A stretch of 64,000 nucleotides of DNA, taken from a bacterium (lineage in GTDB: Bacteria > Desulfobacterota > Binatia > Binatales > Binataceae). The position numbers were made by a program, and so were the translations under genes. Shown in pieces: positions 41,764-50,927 of this stretch. Position 1 is the stretch's first letter, and every line of letters begins with the position of its first letter. Under the pieces are notes generated by a model that saw only the letters and a program-made list of their open reading frames with translations, did no database searches and was not told the DNA's origin. The stretch covers positions 1-64,000 of the forward strand of contig JADBKU010000013.1 of the NCBI GenBank assembly GCA_014896235.1, read 5' to 3'.

Positions 41764-44580
41764 TTACGTCGCGGCGGCGTGAATCACCCGACCCGCGGGT
41801 AAACGCTCGGGCCGGCGCGACGTCGGCATCACCTGCACAACGGTGACCTTGTACTCGGGGCAGTTGGTCGCCCAGTCCGAATTTTCGGTCGTCACGACGT
41901 TCGCGCCCGTCTCAGGATGATGAAACGTGGTATAGACAACGCCCGGCGCAACCCGGTCGGTGATCGTCGCGCGCAGCACGATCGCGCCCGCCCGGCTGGT
42001 CACCTCGACCCAATCGCCGTCGCGGACGCCGCGCTGTTCGGCGTCGTGCGGATGGATCTCCAGACGGTCCTCGGGATGCCACGTGACGTTGCCGGTGCGG
42101 CGCGTCTGGGTGCCGACGTTGTACTGGGTCAAGATCCGGCCGGTCGTGAGGATCAACGGAAAGCGCGGCCCGGTCTTTTCCGGTGTCGGGACATACGCAG
42201 TCGGCAAAAACCGGCCCCGGCCGCGCACAAACTCGCCGACGTGCATCACCGGCGTGCCCGTCGGCGCCGCTTCATTGCACGGCCATTGGACCGATCCGAG
42301 CCGGTCGAGCTTTTCATAGCTGACGCCGGCGAAAGTCGGCGTCAGACGCGCAATCTCGTCCATGATTTCCGCCGGATGGCTATAGCGCATCGGATAGCCC
42401 AGCGCCTCGGCCAGCGCGCAGGTGACCCCCCAATCCTCCTTGCCCGCCAACGGCTGCATCACTTTGCGCACCGGCGAAATCCGCCGTTCAGCGTTGGTGA
42501 AGGTGCCGTTTTTTTCAAGAAATGACGATCCCGGCAGAAAGACGTGAGCGTATTTGGAGGTCTCGTTCAAGAAGATGTCCTGAACGATCACGATTTCCAT
42601 CGCCGTGAGCGCCGCCGCGACGTGTTGGGAATTCGGATCCGACTGGGCGATATCCTCGCCTTCGACGTACAGGCCCTTGAAGCTGCCGTCGAGCGCCGCG
42701 TCGAACATGTTGGGGATGCGCAGCCCCGGTTCGGGATCGAGCGTAACGCCCCACTCCGCTTCGAATTGCGCGCGCAACGCCGGATCGGAAACGTGCCGAT
42801 AGCCGGTCAGCTCATGCGGGAACGAACCGACGTCGTTTGAGCCTTGCACGTTGTTCTGGCCGCGCAACGGATTCACGCCGACGCCCGGGCGGCCCAGCAT
42901 CCCGGCCGCCATCGCAAGGTTCGCCATCGCAAGCACCGCCGTGCTGCCTTGCGCATGCTCGGTCACGCCCAAGCCGTAATAGATCGCGGAGTTCGGGCCT
43001 TTGGCGTAAAGCCGCGCCGCGCCGCGAATCTGATCCGCCCGAACGCCCGTGATCGCTTCGGCCGCTTCCGGCGAATTGCGCTCCTCAAGAATAAACTGGC
43101 GCCAGCGCGCGTAGCCCTCCGCCTCGCAGCGCGCGGCGATAAACGCATCGTCGGTAAGCCCCTCGGCGACGATCGTGTGCGCCATCGCATTCAATAACGC
43201 GACGTTGGTTCCCGGCGTGAGTTGCAGGAAATAGTCGGCGGCGACGTGCGGCATCCGCACCAGCTCGATCGCCCGCGGATCGGCGACGATCAGCCGCGCG
43301 CCCGCGCGCAGCCGCCGTTTCATAAGCGACGCGAACACCGGATGGCCTTCGGTCGGATTCGCGCCGATCACCATGATGACGTCGGCCTGGTTGATCGAAT
43401 CGAAATCCTGCGTTCCCGCGGGGGTGCCGAATGCGGTCTTGAGGCCATAACCAGTCGGCGAATGGCAAACGCGAGCGCAGGTATCGACGTTATTGTTGCC
43501 AAATGCGGCGCGCACCAGTTTCTGCACCAGATACGCTTCTTCGTTGGTGCATCGAGACGACGTGATTCCGCCGATCGCGCCGCGTCCATATTGCTTTTGC
43601 ACGCGCTTGAGTTCCGCGGCGGCGTAGCTAAGCGCTTCCTCCCACGAGACCTCGCGCCACGGATCGCTGATTCGCTTGCGGATCATCGGACTGCGAACGC
43701 GGTCCGGATGGGTCGCGTAGCCCCACGCGAAGCGGCCTTTGACGCATGAATGGCCGTGGTTCGGCAGGCCGTTCTTGTTCGGGACCATCCGCACGATCCG
43801 ATCCCCGCGCAGTTCCGCCTTGAACGAGCATCCCACGCCGCAATAGCCGCAGGTGGTCACGATTGCGCGGTCGGCCAAGCCGCGCTCGAGTACGGTCTTT
43901 TCCATCAACGCGTCGGTCGGACAAGCCTGCACGCAGGCGCCGCACGAGACGCATTCCGACTCGAGATAACGCTCGTGCTGGCCGGGCGTCATTTGCGACG
44001 CAAAGCCGCGGCCCTCGATCGTCAGCGCGAACGTGCCCTGGATATCGTCGCAGGCGCGAACGCATCGCGAGCACAGGATGCAGCGCGTGGGATCGAAGGT
44101 GAAATATGGATTTGAATTATCGGACTTAAGATTAAGATGGTTTTCGCCGCCGCGCGGATAACGCACTTCCCGCAAACCGACTTCGGCCGCCATGCGATGC
44201 AACTCGCAGGCGGCGCCGGCCTTGCACTCGAACGGGTCGAGCGGATGGTCTGTCATGTACAGCTCCATCACGTTGCGGCGAAGTTTGCCCAGCGCCTCGG
44301 ATTGGGTGCGGACCTTCATGCCGGACTCGGCCGGCGTGGTGCACGATGCGGGAAACCCCTTGCGGCCTTCGATTTCGACCAGGCAAAGCCGGCATGAGCC
44401 AAACGGTTCGAGCGAGTCGGTGGCGCACAGTTTCGGAATCGCGACGCCGGCGAGCGCGGCGGCGCGAATCAGCGCCGTGCCGGCGGGAACGGTGATTTCC
44501 ATGCCGTCGATCGTCAGAGTGACGGACTGCGCCGAGTCGCGCCGCGGAGCGCCGAAATCCCGATCGTCGATTGCCTGCAC
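41764..44580 (-). CDS. fdsA: NAD-dependent formate dehydrogenase alpha subunit
   Basis: Oxidises formate to CO2 at a molybdenum bis-MGD centre; about 938 residues. In order: a [2Fe-2S] domain (CATDSLEPFGSCRLCLVEIE), a His-ligated [4Fe-4S] region (HPLDPFECKAGAACELH), two ferredoxin clusters (CILCSRCVRAC and CVSCGACVQACP), the proximal cluster (CGYCGVGCSF) and the molybdopterin domains. The metal ligand region NNNVDTCARVCHSPTGYGLK contains Cys, so no selenocysteine is needed. The start is the GTG at 44580, with AGGAG 7 bases upstream and 25 bases after the beta-subunit stop; the frame open to 44637 would overlap it. With the beta and gamma subunits it forms a soluble NAD-reducing complex. Confidence 0.95.
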   Translation of the reverse strand: MQAIDDRDFGAPRRDSAQSVTLTIDGMEITVPAGTALIRAAALAGVAIPKLCATDSLEPFGSCRLCLVEIEGRKGFPASCTTPAESGMKVRTQSEALGKLRRNVMELYMTDHPLDPFECKAGAACELHRMAAEVGLREVRYPRGGENHLNLKSDNSNPYFTFDPTRCILCSRCVRACDDIQGTFALTIEGRGFASQMTPGQHERYLESECVSCGACVQACPTDALMEKTVLERGLADRAIVTTCGYCGVGCSFKAELRGDRIVRMVPNKNGLPNHGHSCVKGRFAWGYATHPDRVRSPMIRKRISDPWREVSWEEALSYAAAELKRVQKQYGRGAIGGITSSRCTNEEAYLVQKLVRAAFGNNNVDTCARVCHSPTGYGLKTAFGTPAGTQDFDSINQADVIMVIGANPTEGHPVFASLMKRRLRAGARLIVADPRAIELVRMPHVAADYFLQLTPGTNVALLNAMAHTIVAEGLTDDAFIAARCEAEGYARWRQFILEERNSPEAAEAITGVRADQIRGAARLYAKGPNSAIYYGLGVTEHAQGSTAVLAMANLAMAAGMLGRPGVGVNPLRGQNNVQGSNDVGSFPHELTGYRHVSDPALRAQFEAEWGVTLDPEPGLRIPNMFDAALDGSFKGLYVEGEDIAQSDPNSQHVAAALTAMEIVIVQDIFLNETSKYAHVFLPGSSFLEKNGTFTNAERRISPVRKVMQPLAGKEDWGVTCALAEALGYPMRYSHPAEIMDEIARLTPTFAGVSYEKLDRLGSVQWPCNEAAPTGTPVMHVGEFVRGRGRFLPTAYVPTPEKTGPRFPLILTTGRILTQYNVGTQTRRTGNVTWHPEDRLEIHPHDAEQRGVRDGDWVEVTSRAGAIVLRATITDRVAPGVVYTTFHHPETGANVVTTENSDWATNCPEYKVTVVQVMPTSRRPERLPAGRVIHAAAT

Positions 44581-44605
44581 GCTGATTCTCCTGTTCCGCA
44601 AAACG

Positions 44606-46180
44606 TCAGGGCCGCGCCGCTGCTGCGGGCAGTCCAAAATCCTCGGGGAAATGCCTGAGCGCGCTCATCACCGGCATCGGCGTGAGACCGCCCAGGGCGC
44701 ACAGCGAGCCGGCGGCCATCGTGTCGCAAAGCTCGCGCAACAGATTAAGTTCGGCGCCGCCGGCCGCGCGCTTGTCGATTACGCGATCGAGCAATTCCGC
44801 GCCGCGCGTCGATCCGATTCTGCACGGCGTGCATTTGCCGCATGATTCGATCGCGCAGAATTCCATCGCATAACGCGCCATCCGCGCCAGATCGACCGTG
44901 TCGTCGAAAACCACGACGCCGCCATGGCCGAGCATACCGCCCGCCTCCGCGAACGCCTCGTAATCGATCTTCAAATCGAGCATCGCGGCTGGAAAATATG
45001 CGCCAAGCGGTCCGCCGACCTGAACGGCGCGCAACGGCCGGCCGCTGCGCGTCCCCCCGCCGAAATCGTAAATCAGTTCGCGCAGACTCAGGCCGAAAGG
45101 AACCTCGACCAGGCCGGGACGCGCGACATTGCCGGCCAGTTGCAGCGGAATCGTTCCGCGCGAACGGCCGACGCCAAGCTGGCTGTAGGCTTCGCCGCCG
45201 TGCTCGATAATCGCGGGGACTGACGCGAAAGTAAGAACGTTGTTGACCACGGACGGACGTCCGAACAGGCCGGCGACCGCGGGCACCGGCGGCTTGTAGC
45301 GAACCATCCCGCGCTTGCCCTCGAGACTTTCGAGCATCGCGGTCTCTTCCCCGCAGATATAGGCGCCGGCGCCGACCATCAGATCGAGCGTGAAGCCGCG
45401 GCCCGAGCCGATGACGTTTTTACCGAGATAGCCGCGCGCTTCAGCCGCCGCGATCGCGGCGGTCAATGTGCGCAATGCGTGCGGGTATTCGGAGCGCAGG
45501 TAGATAAAGCCCTGCGTCGCGCCGACTGCGAGACCCGCGATCGTCATCCCTTCGATCAGCAAGAACGGATCGCCCTCCATCAGCATCCGGTCCGCGAAGG
45601 TGCCCGAATCGCCCTCGTCCGCGTTGCAGACGACATATTTCGTCGGATCGGCCTGCTCGAGCGTGGTCTTCCATTTGATCCCGGCGGGAAACGCGGCGCC
45701 GCCGCGACCGCGCAGGTTCGCGCGCACGACTTCCTCGACAATCGCGGCGCCCGGCATCGCGAGCGCGCGTTCGAGGCCGCGAAAGCCGCCGTGGGCGAGA
45801 TAATCATCGACCGAAAGCGGATCCGTCACGCCCACGCGGGCGAAGACAATCCGATGCTGGCGGGCGAGACTGGGAATTTTTTCCGCCGGACCGAGAGCCA
45901 ACGGATGTCCGCCCGGAGTGGCGGAAAGAAAGCCGGTATCGAACAGCGACGGCACGTCCGCCGATCCGATCGGGCCGTAAGCGCGCCGCTCGCCCGCGAT
46001 TTCCACTTCGACCATCGGTTCCAGCCAGTAAAGTCCGCGCGAGCCGGTGCGAATCAGCTTCACGGCGATGCTGCGGCGCGACGCCTCCGCGGCGATCGCG
46101 GCGGCGACGCCGTCCGCGCCGAGCGAAAGCGCGCCCGAATCGCGCGGCACGAAGATCGTCGCGGGATCCGCTGAACTCAT
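44606..46180 (-). CDS. fdsB: NAD-dependent formate dehydrogenase beta subunit (NuoF-like)
   Basis: Carries FMN, the NAD site and a [4Fe-4S] cluster, passing electrons from the alpha subunit to NAD+. About 524 residues: an N-terminal thioredoxin-like segment, then the NuoF core with RGRGGAAFPAGIKW (NADH/FMN binding), CNADEGDSGTFADR and GAGAYICGEETAMLES, and the cluster motif ESCGKCTPCRIGSTRG. The ATG at 46180 overlaps the gamma-subunit stop by 4 bases and gives MSSADPATIF; the frame runs 108 bases further upstream inside the gamma gene. Translational coupling on both sides supports one transcript. Confidence 0.94.
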   Translation of the reverse strand: MSSADPATIFVPRDSGALSLGADGVAAAIAAEASRRSIAVKLIRTGSRGLYWLEPMVEVEIAGERRAYGPIGSADVPSLFDTGFLSATPGGHPLALGPAEKIPSLARQHRIVFARVGVTDPLSVDDYLAHGGFRGLERALAMPGAAIVEEVVRANLRGRGGAAFPAGIKWKTTLEQADPTKYVVCNADEGDSGTFADRMLMEGDPFLLIEGMTIAGLAVGATQGFIYLRSEYPHALRTLTAAIAAAEARGYLGKNVIGSGRGFTLDLMVGAGAYICGEETAMLESLEGKRGMVRYKPPVPAVAGLFGRPSVVNNVLTFASVPAIIEHGGEAYSQLGVGRSRGTIPLQLAGNVARPGLVEVPFGLSLRELIYDFGGGTRSGRPLRAVQVGGPLGAYFPAAMLDLKIDYEAFAEAGGMLGHGGVVVFDDTVDLARMARYAMEFCAIESCGKCTPCRIGSTRGAELLDRVIDKRAAGGAELNLLRELCDTMAAGSLCALGGLTPMPVMSALRHFPEDFGLPAAAARP

Positions 46181-46653
46181 CGGCGCACCAGGCTCTCGAG
46201 CGCGTCGTCGAAGGCCTTCGGCGTCAAGCGGCCAAGCAGTTGTCCGTTGATTACGCCGGCCGGCGAACAGGCGCAGTTGCCAAGGCAATAGACGGCGTCA
46301 AGCGCGAACTCACGGTCGGACGTGGTCTCGCCAAAGCCGACGCCGAGCCGGCTTCGGACATGTCGGGCGAGCGCTTCGGCGCCCAGCGCCTGACAAGATT
46401 CGGCGCGACACAGGCGGATTACGTTGCGCGCCGGCGGAGTGTGCCGAAAATCGTGATAAAACGAGGCCACGCCGTGGACTTCCGCACGCGACAGATTGAG
46501 CGTGTGCGCAATCAGCGGCAGCGCCGGCGGCGGAACCCATCCGAGATCGTCCTGCACGCGGCGCAGGATGCGCAGCAGCGCGCCGGGCGCGTCCTTGAGC
46601 GACTCGGCGATCGCCGCGACCGCGTCTTTGTCCCAGGTTTCGGAAGAATCCAT
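46177..46653 (-). CDS. fdsG: NAD-dependent formate dehydrogenase gamma subunit (NuoE-like)
   Basis: A thioredoxin-fold [2Fe-2S] protein of about 158 residues that completes the diaphorase part of the enzyme. The cluster Cys residues are in CRAESCQALG and YCLGNCACSPAG, the NuoE pattern; the N-terminal helical part is LLRILRRVQDDLGWVPPPAL. The ATG at 46653 (MDSSETWDKDAV) fits the family length; the open frame to 47013 would give 120 extra residues unlike NuoE. First gene of the fds operon; divergent from the nitrate-reductase-associated gene with about 200 bp of shared upstream DNA. Confidence 0.92.
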   Translation of the reverse strand: MDSSETWDKDAVAAIAESLKDAPGALLRILRRVQDDLGWVPPPALPLIAHTLNLSRAEVHGVASFYHDFRHTPPARNVIRLCRAESCQALGAEALARHVRSRLGVGFGETTSDREFALDAVYCLGNCACSPAGVINGQLLGRLTPKAFDDALESLVRR

Positions 46654-46860
46654 CGCGATCCCACAATCTTCGACCGCCGGCCAGGCATGCGTCCGGCGGT
46701 TAATGAGCCGCGCCAGCGGCTTGATCCGAGCGTCATCCATGGAAAGATTGCCGTCAAGAGGCGCCGGCCGCATCCGCGCCGCCGACGCGGATGCTAAACT
46801 ATCTGAAACCGGGCGACGGCAGCTTTCATCGACGATCTTCGCCCGCGACGAGGTTGGATT

Positions 46861-47310
46861 ATGATTCGCCGCTTTGGCTTCGAGGACGAAATGCATCAGA
46901 GTCTCGCCTGCGTGCCGATGGCGGTGCGGCGGAAGCTCGATCGGGCGGGCGTCAAGATCAGCCTCAAACAATGGCAGGCGCTCGCGCATCACGAACGCGC
47001 CGCGGTATGCCATCTGCCAGCCGAAGACGAGGAGGAGCGCGCGACTCTGCGCGATTTTCTCGCGGGAGCGCTCGCGGCGCGCCAGGCCGGCGCGACCAAG
47101 CCGTTGCCGGCCGCGGAAATCAGCGCAGCGGATCCACCCGACGAGCCGCCCGCGCGCCTAATCGACAACGCGCGCGCCGCAGGGGTGACGATCGGCGCGG
47201 GCGAATGGTCGCGGCTCGACGCTGACGAACGTTACGCGCTGATCAAGCTGGGCGGCGGCGCCGAGCGCAGCCACAACTTCATGGCCGCGCTGAAAGAGCT
47301 AATTGGATAG
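46861..47310 (+). CDS. nitrate reductase-associated protein family
   Basis: A 149-residue cytoplasmic protein that matches the small 'nitrate reductase associated' family: FGFEDEMHQSLACVPMAVRR, LDRAGVKISLKQWQALAHHE and the C-terminal RYALIKLGGGAERSHNF are its conserved blocks, with the helical element (CVPM, L-x-x-W) repeated in each half. The family was named from its frequent neighbours among molybdenum nitrate reductases; a maturation or regulatory role is suspected, not shown. GAGG lies 7 bases before the ATG. It is divergent from the formate dehydrogenase operon, which is also a molybdopterin enzyme. Confidence 0.82.
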   Translation: MIRRFGFEDEMHQSLACVPMAVRRKLDRAGVKISLKQWQALAHHERAAVCHLPAEDEEERATLRDFLAGALAARQAGATKPLPAAEISAADPPDEPPARLIDNARAAGVTIGAGEWSRLDADERYALIKLGGGAERSHNFMAALKELIG

Positions 47311-47337
47311 ACGGGCGAATCGCCAATCTTCAAGCGA

Positions 47338-48171
47338 TCACGGACGCACGAGATGATCGAGCAGCGGCCGGCCGGCGGCCGACAATCGATAGGCGCCTCG
47401 CAAGGCGCGCGTGAGGTAGCGCTGCGCCGCGCGAATCGCTTCATCGAGCGTCATCCCGCGGGCGAGGCTCGCGGCGATCGCGGCGGAAAAGGCGCATCCA
47501 GTCCCATGCGCACCGTCGCCCGGAATGCGCCGCACGTCATATTCCGTAAAGCCGCGGCCGTCGAAGAGCAGATCGACGAGTTTGCGCGTCGGCGCGGATT
47601 TTCGCGGCGGATGGCCGCCCTTTATCAGCACCGCGCGCGGCCCCATCCGAAAAATCGTGCGGGCGGCGGCGCGCGCCGCTTCAGGGCCGTCGATCTCGAT
47701 TCGGGCCAGAGCTTCGGCCTCATGAAGATTCGGCGTCACGATCCGCGCGAGCGGCAGCAATGTCTTTGCGAGAGCGCGTTCGCCGGCCGGTTCGAGCAGC
47801 CGCACGCCGGCGCTGGAAACGAACACAGGATCGACGACGGGCGCCGGCAGCTTGACACGGACGATTGCGCGCGCGACCGCGCGGACGATCGCGGCGTCGG
47901 CAAGCGCGCCGGTTTTGAGCGCGTCCGGACGGCGTTCGGCGGACAAAGCTTCGATTTGGCGCGCGACCATCGCAGGGGCGACCGGCTGAACGGCCGCGAC
48001 CGCGCGGCTATTCTGGGCGATGACGGCGGTAATTACCGAAAAGCCATGGACGCGAAAGGCTGCGAAAGTCTTGAGGTCGGCCTGCAAACCGGCGCCGCCG
48101 CCGGGATCGCTGCCGGCGATCGACATCGCGACGGCGCGCGCTTCGCGCTCATTCCGGTGGAAATTTTGCAT
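47338..48171 (-). CDS. thiD: hydroxymethylpyrimidine/phosphomethylpyrimidine kinase
   Basis: Phosphorylates hydroxymethylpyrimidine twice for thiamine synthesis. The 277-residue ribokinase-fold protein begins SIAGSDPGGGAGLQADLKTF, has the substrate-site VTAVIAQNSRAV (usually TAVTAQNT), the phosphate-binding GGHPP loop and the catalytic HGTGCAFSAAIAASLARGM. The start at 48171 has a weak ribosome binding site; an internal Met at the SIAGSDP position would also fit. It converges with the nitrate-reductase-associated gene (27 bp between stops) and has no thiamine genes beside it. ThDP made with its help is used by acetolactate synthase, among others. Confidence 0.93.
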   Translation of the reverse strand: MQNFHRNEREARAVAMSIAGSDPGGGAGLQADLKTFAAFRVHGFSVITAVIAQNSRAVAAVQPVAPAMVARQIEALSAERRPDALKTGALADAAIVRAVARAIVRVKLPAPVVDPVFVSSAGVRLLEPAGERALAKTLLPLARIVTPNLHEAEALARIEIDGPEAARAAARTIFRMGPRAVLIKGGHPPRKSAPTRKLVDLLFDGRGFTEYDVRRIPGDGAHGTGCAFSAAIAASLARGMTLDEAIRAAQRYLTRALRGAYRLSAAGRPLLDHLVRP

Positions 48172-48294
48172 CGCGACCAGAGCTTATCATCGCGACGCGC
48201 GACCCGCCCCATGCGGCGAGGATCGTCTTGATTGTCGCTTCTCGCGAGCGGTATTTTGCGCGGCAGGACGCGCTTCGCACCATGGAAGAGATAG

Positions 48295-50016
48295 ATGCCT
48301 GATTCGCGGCAGGAAGAATTTTTGAATCTGCCCTTCCAGGAGAAACTCGATTTTCTCTATGGATTGCCGGCGCGTCAGAAGCGCGACCTGATTTTATCGG
48401 CGCCTGAAGCCGAACGGTTGGTGCAATCGTTCGCGCCCGAGACGCTCTTCTACACGCTGAAAGAGATCGGCTCCGCCGACGCTGGCGATTTGCTGGGACT
48501 TTCGGCGCCGGAACAGGTCCGATGGCTCTTCGATCTCGACTGCTGGGACAAGGACCGGCCCAATCTGGCGCGCATGCGCGAATGGATCGAGGCGATGGCG
48601 GAAGCGGGCCGCAAGCGGCTTGCCGACGGCCTGATGGAGCTCGACCTTGAACTGGTTTCGCTGCTCTTGCGGCAATATATCCGCGTCCATCGGCTGGCCG
48701 ACCCGCAGGATTCGCCCGATTCGCCGTCGGACCGCTTCGTGCAATTCGACGAGCATTATCTGATCGAATTTATCCGCCACGATTCGATCCACGCCCATTT
48801 GCTCGAATTTATCGAAGAGGCATTCGAGCGGGACTACAATTATTTCGCCGCGCTAATGGAAGAAATTTACTGGGGCGTCGAGGCGGAACTGGAAGAGCAG
48901 GCGTATCAATTCCGCAGCGCGCGCCTTGCCGACCGTGGATTTCCGGATTACTTCGACGCGCAAGGCGTGTTCGCCTACCTGAATCCGCAGAATTTCGCGG
49001 CGCTGCGGGCGCAATACGCGCCGCCGATTCGCGACGCGCTGGAAGAAGCGGAACTGATATCGCCGGAACTGGCCCCCGCCCTGCTCGACTCCGAAAACTC
49101 GCTCTTCAACGCCGCGCTGACGGCGGGATTCGCGGCGCAGGGCCGGCGGCAGCTGCGCAGCGAGATGGCGGTCGTGACGAACCAGGTGCTGGTCGCGCGG
49201 TCGGTCGATTTCGGCGACCTGGAAGCGGTGCGTCTGGCGGTCGAGATGACGCACAACTACCTGAATCTCGGCCTCGAGCATCTGGCGGGCGGCGATCTGA
49301 AAAGCGCGATCGAACATCTGCGCGCAACCCATCTGCAACTGCTCTTTCGGCTCGGCGTGAGCCTGACGATCGATTTGCGCACGCGCGCCGAATCGATCGT
49401 GCGGCGTTTCGGATTGACGCCCGGCGCAGGCCGCGAGATTCCGTATCTTGATTCCCCATACCGCGAAGCGCTGGGCGGATTCCTCGAACGCCAGCCGCGC
49501 TTCTTCGGCGGTCTCGATCGCAACGGCGCGGTCGTGATGCGGGATTTCCGCACGATGCGCGACGTTCATTTGGGATACGCGCTTCTCGAACAACTTGACG
49601 CGGCGCCCGACCTCTTCCGCGGATTGTTCGGTCTCGACATCGCCGGCGCGGCTTTCCGCGCGCAGATCGCCGGCTACGAAATTCGCTTGAGCCAGATTTT
49701 ATTGACCGCGTTCGCACGCGCCATGATCGACGACCGGCTGGCGGTCGAACCGTTGGAGCCGAACCGGCTCGAGGAGGCGCGCCGCGCGATCTTGTCGCTG
49801 GAATCGCGTCCGGCCCGCTTGAGCGAAGCATTCCGCCGGCGGATAGACGACATCATGCGGGAACGGCTTGGCGACGACCTGCGGCGGCGCTCCGCGGACT
49901 ACGTGAATTCATGCCTCAACCTGCTCGAGGAGGATTTGGGCGGCATCGACCCCGCACGCCCGATCGATCCGCGATTTATCCGCAGCCTGCTGATTCGCCG
50001 CGAACCGGCGCATTGA
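48295..50016 (+). CDS. DUF6178 family protein
   Basis: A 573-residue mainly helical, cytoplasmic protein of the DUF6178 family, common in deltaproteobacterial-type genomes and without known function. Recognisable parts are FLNLPFQEKLDFLYGLPARQ near the start, the Trp/Asp-rich PEQVRWLFDLDCWDKDRP, and SIHAHLLEFIEEAFERDYNY. It is acidic, rich in Leu, Arg and Glu, with no signal peptide or membrane segment. The ATG at 48295 has GGAAGAG four bases upstream. It is divergent from thiD (123 bp) and converges with the BFN-PDZ gene. Confidence 0.83.
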   Translation: MPDSRQEEFLNLPFQEKLDFLYGLPARQKRDLILSAPEAERLVQSFAPETLFYTLKEIGSADAGDLLGLSAPEQVRWLFDLDCWDKDRPNLARMREWIEAMAEAGRKRLADGLMELDLELVSLLLRQYIRVHRLADPQDSPDSPSDRFVQFDEHYLIEFIRHDSIHAHLLEFIEEAFERDYNYFAALMEEIYWGVEAELEEQAYQFRSARLADRGFPDYFDAQGVFAYLNPQNFAALRAQYAPPIRDALEEAELISPELAPALLDSENSLFNAALTAGFAAQGRRQLRSEMAVVTNQVLVARSVDFGDLEAVRLAVEMTHNYLNLGLEHLAGGDLKSAIEHLRATHLQLLFRLGVSLTIDLRTRAESIVRRFGLTPGAGREIPYLDSPYREALGGFLERQPRFFGGLDRNGAVVMRDFRTMRDVHLGYALLEQLDAAPDLFRGLFGLDIAGAAFRAQIAGYEIRLSQILLTAFARAMIDDRLAVEPLEPNRLEEARRAILSLESRPARLSEAFRRRIDDIMRERLGDDLRRRSADYVNSCLNLLEEDLGGIDPARPIDPRFIRSLLIRREPAH

Positions 50017-50046
50017 AAGGCGCCGCCGCGCGAATCAAGTGCGGCG

Positions 50047-50865
50047 TCAGTGCGCAGCCGCGGTTGTCGCCGCCGGCGCAAGCGTGATCGATATCGTGTG
50101 GCCGCCGCGCCTGACGCTCAGCACGAGCGGACGTTTGGCGCTCGCCGCAGCCTTGACAAAGTCATTCGTGGTCCTGATATAGCGTCCGTCAACCGCCGTG
50201 ACGATATCGCCGCGACGCAAACCGGATTGCGCCTGCACGGCTTCGAAATCGGCGACGACCACGCCCCTTCCCGGGGGCAGCGAAAAATACTCCGCCAGCT
50301 CCGGCGTAAGTTCCTGCACCGTGATACCGGCGGCGCGCGCCACCGCCGGACCGGTATTCGGAGCGCCCGCCTTCGCGCTCATCAGCGACGCTTTGACGTA
50401 AATCGGCGCGCCCACGCCGAGCGCCAGCGCGATCGCGTCGCTCGGGCGGCTGTCGATCGGCTGACGTTGGCCGTCGAGATCGATCTCCGCGAAGTAGGTC
50501 TGATCGCGCAAACCGGTGATTTCGACCCGCTCGACGCGGACGCCAGCGCGCTCGACGACGGTTCGCAGAAGGTCGCTGGCAAGCGGCCGTTCGGGCTTCA
50601 AGCCGTGAAGCTCGAAGAGAATCTCGCGCGCTTCTTCGGGACCGATAACGATATCGAGGCTCCGATTCCCGCTCTGATCGATCAACGTCACGTAGTGCGA
50701 GCCCAAATCCTGATCGAAGCCGACGCGAGCGACCTTGACGGTCACCGCCCCGTTGACCGCGGGCCGGGTGGCCGCGTGGTCGCGTACGCATGAGAGCAAT
50801 GCGCAGGAGGCCAGCAGAATCGCAGCGCTTATCGAAGCCAGAGTCTTGAACAACCGGGTCGGCAT
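50047..50865 (-). CDS. predicted lipoprotein with BFN (DUF151) and PDZ domains
   Basis: A 272-residue exported protein. The N-terminal signal ends in LLASC (about residues 17-21), a good lipobox, so it is probably lipid-anchored. Residues about 40-170 match the bifunctional nuclease (BFN/DUF151) fold: IVIGPEEAREILFELHGLKP, RPLASDLLRTVVERAGVRVE and SRPSDAIALALGVGAPIYV. Residues about 180-262 are a PDZ domain (LPPGRGVVVADFEAVQAQSG then GDIVTAVDGRYI). BFN proteins are normally small and cytoplasmic, and PDZ normally accompanies HtrA-type proteases, so the combination is unusual. Nuclease activity in an envelope protein is doubtful; a sensing or scaffold role is an alternative. Confidence 0.85.
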   Translation of the reverse strand: MPTRLFKTLASISAAILLASCALLSCVRDHAATRPAVNGAVTVKVARVGFDQDLGSHYVTLIDQSGNRSLDIVIGPEEAREILFELHGLKPERPLASDLLRTVVERAGVRVERVEITGLRDQTYFAEIDLDGQRQPIDSRPSDAIALALGVGAPIYVKASLMSAKAGAPNTGPAVARAAGITVQELTPELAEYFSLPPGRGVVVADFEAVQAQSGLRRGDIVTAVDGRYIRTTNDFVKAAASAKRPLVLSVRRGGHTISITLAPAATTAAAH

Positions 50866-50927
50866 CGCATTCTCGTCAAAACCTTACGCGCGCTATGCCA
50901 ATAACGCCAAGCATATAATGCTTCAGC

